Assembly (NCBI GenBank): GCA_900754385.1
Contig: CAAECP010000255.1
Location: 1 to 6,684, forward strand
Length of the DNA stretch: 6,684 bases
Direction of reading: 5' to 3'
Source: an uncultured Collinsella sp.
GTDB taxonomy: Bacteria; Actinomycetota; Coriobacteriia; Coriobacteriales; Coriobacteriaceae
In this document: piece after piece, positions 4,679 to 6,684 of the stretch
Numbering within the stretch: the stretch's first letter is position 1
Layout of the letters: the number at the start of each line of letters is the position of its first letter
Notes under the pieces: generated by a model
What the model saw: only the letters and a program-made list of their open reading frames with translations
What the model was told of the DNA's origin: nothing
Databases searched by the model: none
Made by a program: the position numbers and the translations under genes

Positions 4679-5662
4679 ATGTACGAGATCGACCTTAACC
4701 TCCCTAAGCAGATCGTCGCTGACGTCCTGTCCAACTACGAGATCCACAGCGTCGCCTTCGTCGGCTGCGGTGCTTCCATGTCCGACCTTTACCCCGCCAA
4801 GTACTTCCTGGCCAACAACACGGACAAGCTGAACGTTCAGATTTTCACCGCTAACGAGTTCAACTACGACACGCCTTCCTGGGTCAACGAGCACACCTTC
4901 GTGATCACCTGCTCCCTCGGTGGCTCCACGCCCGAGACCGTCGAGGCCAACAAGACCGCCAAGAAGCACAACTGCCCGGTCGTCTCCCTCACCAACAAGG
5001 CTGGCTCCGCTCTGACCGTCGACGCCGACCACGTCATCGTCCACGGCTTCCACGCCAACTACGCTGCCAAGTGCGAGAAGCCCGGCTATGCCATCGCTCT
5101 TGCTGTCGAGATCCTTCAGCAGACCGAGGGCTATGACCACTACGAGGACATGATCACCGGCCTCACCAACGTCTTCGAGCTCTGCGAGAACGCCGCTCAG
5201 CACTGCAAGAAGCTCGCCAAGAAGTTCGCCGAGGACTTCAAGGACGACAAGATGATCTACTTCATGGCATCCGGTGCCTCCGAGAAGATGGCTTATTCTC
5301 ACGCTGCCTTCCTGTTCACCGAGATGCAGTGGATCGACGCCGCCGCCTACAACACCGGCGAGTACTTCCACGGCCCGTTCGAGGTTTCCACCGAGGGCAA
5401 GCCCTACGTCTTCTTCATGTCCGATGGCGCTACCCGTCCGATGGACGCCCGCGCCCTCACCTTCCTTAAGCGCATGGGCGCCAAGGTCGCTCTGATCGAC
5501 TCCAAGGACTACGGCCTGGCTGACGCCGTGCCCGCGAGTGTCGTCACCTACTTCAACCCGCTGCTGCACCTCGCCGTTATGCGCGAGTACGGCAACCAGA
5601 TCGCCGAGGCCCGTCAGCACCCGCTGACCATGCGTCGCTACATGTGGAAGCTTTCCTACTAA
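4679..5662 (+). CDS. SIS-domain phosphosugar deglycase/isomerase, FrlB/GfrF/FraB-like
   Basis: The 327-residue cytoplasmic protein has two SIS domains. The first (about 20-150) shows FVGCGASMSDLYPAKYF (27-43) and CSLGGSTPETVEA (78-90), which bind the sugar phosphate. The second (about 190-320) shows FMASGASEKMAYSHAA (195-210), then Glu215 and GEYFHGP with His231. The 16-residue Glu-His spacing equals the catalytic pair of GlmS isomerase (E488/H504) and FraB (E214/H230), so the active site looks intact. It ends in RRYMWKLSY like the fragment at 1-224. FrlB-type enzymes split fructoselysine-6-phosphate to glucose-6-phosphate plus lysine. The start chosen is ATG 4679, nine bases after AAAGGA; ATG 4670 is too close to that site, and GTG 4646 has none. 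It follows the PTS by 198 bases and ends at a strong terminator. The deglycase class is likely; exact substrate (fructoselysine, glucoselysine, other Amadori product or aminosugar) is inference. Confidence 0.9.
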   Translation: MYEIDLNLPKQIVADVLSNYEIHSVAFVGCGASMSDLYPAKYFLANNTDKLNVQIFTANEFNYDTPSWVNEHTFVITCSLGGSTPETVEANKTAKKHNCPVVSLTNKAGSALTVDADHVIVHGFHANYAAKCEKPGYAIALAVEILQQTEGYDHYEDMITGLTNVFELCENAAQHCKKLAKKFAEDFKDDKMIYFMASGASEKMAYSHAAFLFTEMQWIDAAAYNTGEYFHGPFEVSTEGKPYVFFMSDGATRPMDARALTFLKRMGAKVALIDSKDYGLADAVPASVVTYFNPLLHLAVMREYGNQIAEARQHPLTMRRYMWKLSY

Positions 5663-5686
5663 TCACAAGTAAGTAGACCTTACGGG
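5662..5686. repeat. Half-copy of the 3' palindromic element's end
   Basis: This segment, starting at the last base of the SIS stop codon, matches the minus-strand sequence of 6649-6673 at 21 of 25 positions. The shared core is AGTAGAC with ACAAGT before it and TTACG after it. The matching site is the right terminal arm, plus flank, of the 119-base palindrome at 6550-6668. No second arm is found nearby, so this is either a decayed half element or a short motif used independently. Confidence 0.45.
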
Positions 5687-5696
5687 TTGATTGAGA

Positions 5697-5728
5697 GGGG
5701 ATGGGGTTTGCGCCCCATCCCCTTTTTT
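5697..5728 (+). terminator. Rho-independent terminator of the PTS-SIS operon
   Basis: GGGGATGGGG (5697-5706) and CCCCATCCCC (5713-5722) form a perfect 10-bp G+C-rich stem with loop TTTGCG, followed by six T residues (5723-5728). It lies 34 bases after the SIS stop. This is a textbook intrinsic terminator and separates the operon from the HAD gene. Confidence 0.93.
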
Positions 5729-5773
5729 GCTCTGGGGAGGGCGTGTCTGTCGTGTCGCAAAACCCTAGATAAA

Positions 5774-5808
5774 ACCTACCAAAATAAACCTGTCCCTTTT
5801 TGGCAGGT
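5774..5808 (+). promoter_or_regulatory. Leader stem-loop with two competing pairings before the HAD ribosome binding site
   Basis: ACCTACCAAAA (5774-5784) can pair with TTTTGGCAGGT (5798-5808), ten pairs with one A-C mismatch. Alternatively CCTGTC (5789-5794) can pair with the same GGCAGG (5802-5807). The two folds exclude each other. The ribosome binding site GGGAGGAG (5809-5816) begins at the next base. It may be a simple leader hairpin or a dispersed repeat. No known riboswitch family was recognised. Confidence 0.35.
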
Positions 5809-5822
5809 GGGAGGAGATGCGT

Positions 5823-6452
5823 ATGATCAAGGCAGTGCTGTTTGATATGGACGGCGTGCTGGTCGATACCGAGTGGTTCTACAACCGTCGTCGCGTGGCG
5901 TTTATGGAGGAGAAGGGCTTCCACTTTGACGAGATCCCCGATCTTTCGGGGTCTAACGAGCCTGCCATTTGGGAGGCGCTGGTGCCCGACGATGTTGAGC
6001 TGCGCGAGCGTCTGCGCGTGGAGTACAAGCAGGTCTATAGCCCGGACCATCCCGTTCCGTATGCCGAGCTGCTCAACGAGCAGACGGAGCCGGTGATGCG
6101 CGCACTGCACGAGCGCGGCGTGAAGTGTGCCATCGCGAGCTCGTCTTATCGTGAGCTCATTGACGAGCTGGTAGAGATTGCCGGTATCGCCGATGTGCTG
6201 GACTACACCATCAGCGGTCACGAGTGCAGTGCGTTTAAGCCCGACCCCGAGATCTACCTGCGTGCCATGGAGGCGCTGGGGGTGGAGCCTGCCGAGTGCC
6301 TGGTTATCGAGGATTCGCCTTTGGGGATCGAGGCCGGCAAGCGTTCCGGCGCCCGCGTCCTGGCACTGCGTCCGCACGAGGGCGTCAACCTCGATCAATC
6401 GCGAGCCGATGCCGTTATCGATAATCTGACCGACATTTTGGCCGCTTTGTAG
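5823..6452 (+). CDS. HAD-superfamily phosphatase / beta-phosphoglucomutase-like protein
   Basis: The 209-residue cytoplasmic protein has all four HAD motifs. Motif I is FDMDGVLVDTE, with Asp8 as nucleophile and Asp10 as acid/base; motif II is the SSS at 106-108; motif III is Lys139 in FKPDPEIY; motif IV is VIEDSPLGIEAG (161-172) with Glu163-Asp164 binding magnesium. A helical cap of subclass C1 occupies about residues 15-95. This places it in subfamily IA with beta-phosphoglucomutases and small sugar-phosphate phosphatases. The start chosen is ATG 5823, six bases after GGGAGGAG; the in-frame ATG at 5817 abuts that site and would add only MR. It lies past the strong terminator, so it is probably transcribed separately. 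Codon use is less biased than in the PTS genes. A link to the PTS substrate is possible, for example removal of a stalled sugar phosphate, but unproven. Confidence 0.9.
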   Translation: MIKAVLFDMDGVLVDTEWFYNRRRVAFMEEKGFHFDEIPDLSGSNEPAIWEALVPDDVELRERLRVEYKQVYSPDHPVPYAELLNEQTEPVMRALHERGVKCAIASSSYRELIDELVEIAGIADVLDYTISGHECSAFKPDPEIYLRAMEALGVEPAECLVIEDSPLGIEAGKRSGARVLALRPHEGVNLDQSRADAVIDNLTDILAAL

Positions 6453-6509
6453 TGTCAATCCGCCGCGAGAAGCACGGGTTCAAACGTTTTTTGCGGTGGA
6501 CTGGCTCAA

Positions 6510-6543
6510 TTTGGTTTCGATTTTGATCCGTTTGGCTTCGATT
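6510..6543. repeat. Two copies of TTTGGYTTCGATT, 21-bp period
   Basis: TTTGGTTTCGATT (6510-6522) and TTTGGCTTCGATT (6531-6543) differ at one base and are offset by exactly 21 bp. They lie between the HAD stop and the 119-base palindrome and end seven bases before its left arm. They may be a regulator site or part of the palindromic element's flank. The rest of 6453-6509 shows only a weak 8-bp pairing (6459-6466 with 6493-6500) near a T run, a possible poor terminator for the HAD gene. Confidence 0.45.
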
Positions 6544-6549
6544 CGGACT

Positions 6550-6668
6550 AAGTGAGTAGACTTTTTGGCGCAGGCCGAGCGCAATGCATATCTTCCTTTG
6601 TAAAACCGCAGGTCACAGGGGTGGCGGTTTTGGGTGTGCTCTGCAGGTCGCGTAAAGTCTACTCACTT
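6550..6668. repeat. 119-base MITE-like palindromic element with 15-bp terminal inverted repeats
   Basis: AAGTGAGTAGACTTT (6550-6564) and AAAGTCTACTCACTT (6654-6668) are exact 15-bp inverted repeats. Inside, GAGCGCA (6577-6583) pairs with TGTGCTC (6635-6641, one G-T), and AAAACCGC (6602-6609) pairs exactly with GCGGTTTT (6624-6631). The element can therefore fold along most of its length. It has no room for a transposase, and no clear target-site duplication flanks it. Such elements are typically non-autonomous mobile repeats or REP-like units. Confidence 0.65.
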
Positions 6669-6684
6669 GTAATTTGGGCCTTTG

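Noticed and set aside
3566..5620. A 684-codon open frame on the minus strand across EIID, the gap and the SIS gene
   Set aside because: It is antisense to clear family members. It stays open because the sense genes avoid TTA, CTA and TCA codons. Its product is low-complexity (rich in G, V, D, H, L) with no recognisable domain.
5577..6458. A 293-codon minus-strand frame opposite the HAD gene
   Set aside because: The + strand has all four HAD motifs and a strong ribosome binding site; the minus frame also crosses the terminator.
1..6684. CRISPR array, tRNA, rRNA or transposase gene
   Set aside because: No regularly spaced repeat-spacer pattern, no cloverleaf-type sequence and no transposase-like product were found on either strand.

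Overview
The window looks like a chromosomal segment of a high-GC gut actinobacterium of the Coriobacteriia, most likely Collinsella or a close relative. The basis is indirect: strongly C-ending codons in the PTS genes, strong AGGAGG-type ribosome binding sites, a mannose-family PTS next to FrlB-type SIS proteins, and intergenic spaces full of palindromic elements. No rRNA or other marker gene is present, so the assignment is inference.

Layout, all genes on the + strand: (1) bases 1-224 hold the C-terminal 73 residues of a SIS-domain phosphosugar protein. (2) Bases 225-613 are a 389-base gap with a perfect hairpin, a 103-base long palindrome, a 53-base hairpin, an 11-base tandem repeat and a candidate promoter. 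(3) Bases 614-1696 encode an EamA/DMT-family membrane transporter with a TTG start and an unusual C-terminal tail. (4) A second regulatory gap precedes a complete mannose-family PTS: fused EIIA-EIIB (1879-2802), EIIC (2839-3633) and EIID (3647-4480). (5) After a 198-base gap with three stem-loops comes a complete second SIS protein (4679-5662), closed by a strong rho-independent terminator (5697-5728). (6) A HAD phosphatase/phosphomutase-like gene (5823-6452) follows. (7) The 3' end carries a 119-base MITE-like palindrome (6550-6668).

How the genes may work together: the PTS would import and phosphorylate a sugar or sugar-amine conjugate, and the SIS enzymes would cleave or isomerise the phosphorylated product. 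Two paralogous SIS proteins beside one Man-family PTS resembles the Salmonella gfr operon, where such a PTS feeds a glucoselysine-6-phosphate deglycase and a fructoselysine-6-phosphate deglycase. Uptake of Amadori products (fructoselysine, glucoselysine or a similar compound) is therefore the leading hypothesis. The same 16-base sequence (14 of 16 identical) lies just upstream of both the EamA gene and the PTS genes, which suggests co-regulation and a role for the EamA protein in the pathway, perhaps moving a released amino acid. The HAD gene sits beyond a terminator and is probably a separate unit.

The most interesting non-coding material is the set of palindromic intergenic elements and the shared promoter-proximal box. 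No CRISPR array, tRNA, rRNA, transposase or phage gene was seen.
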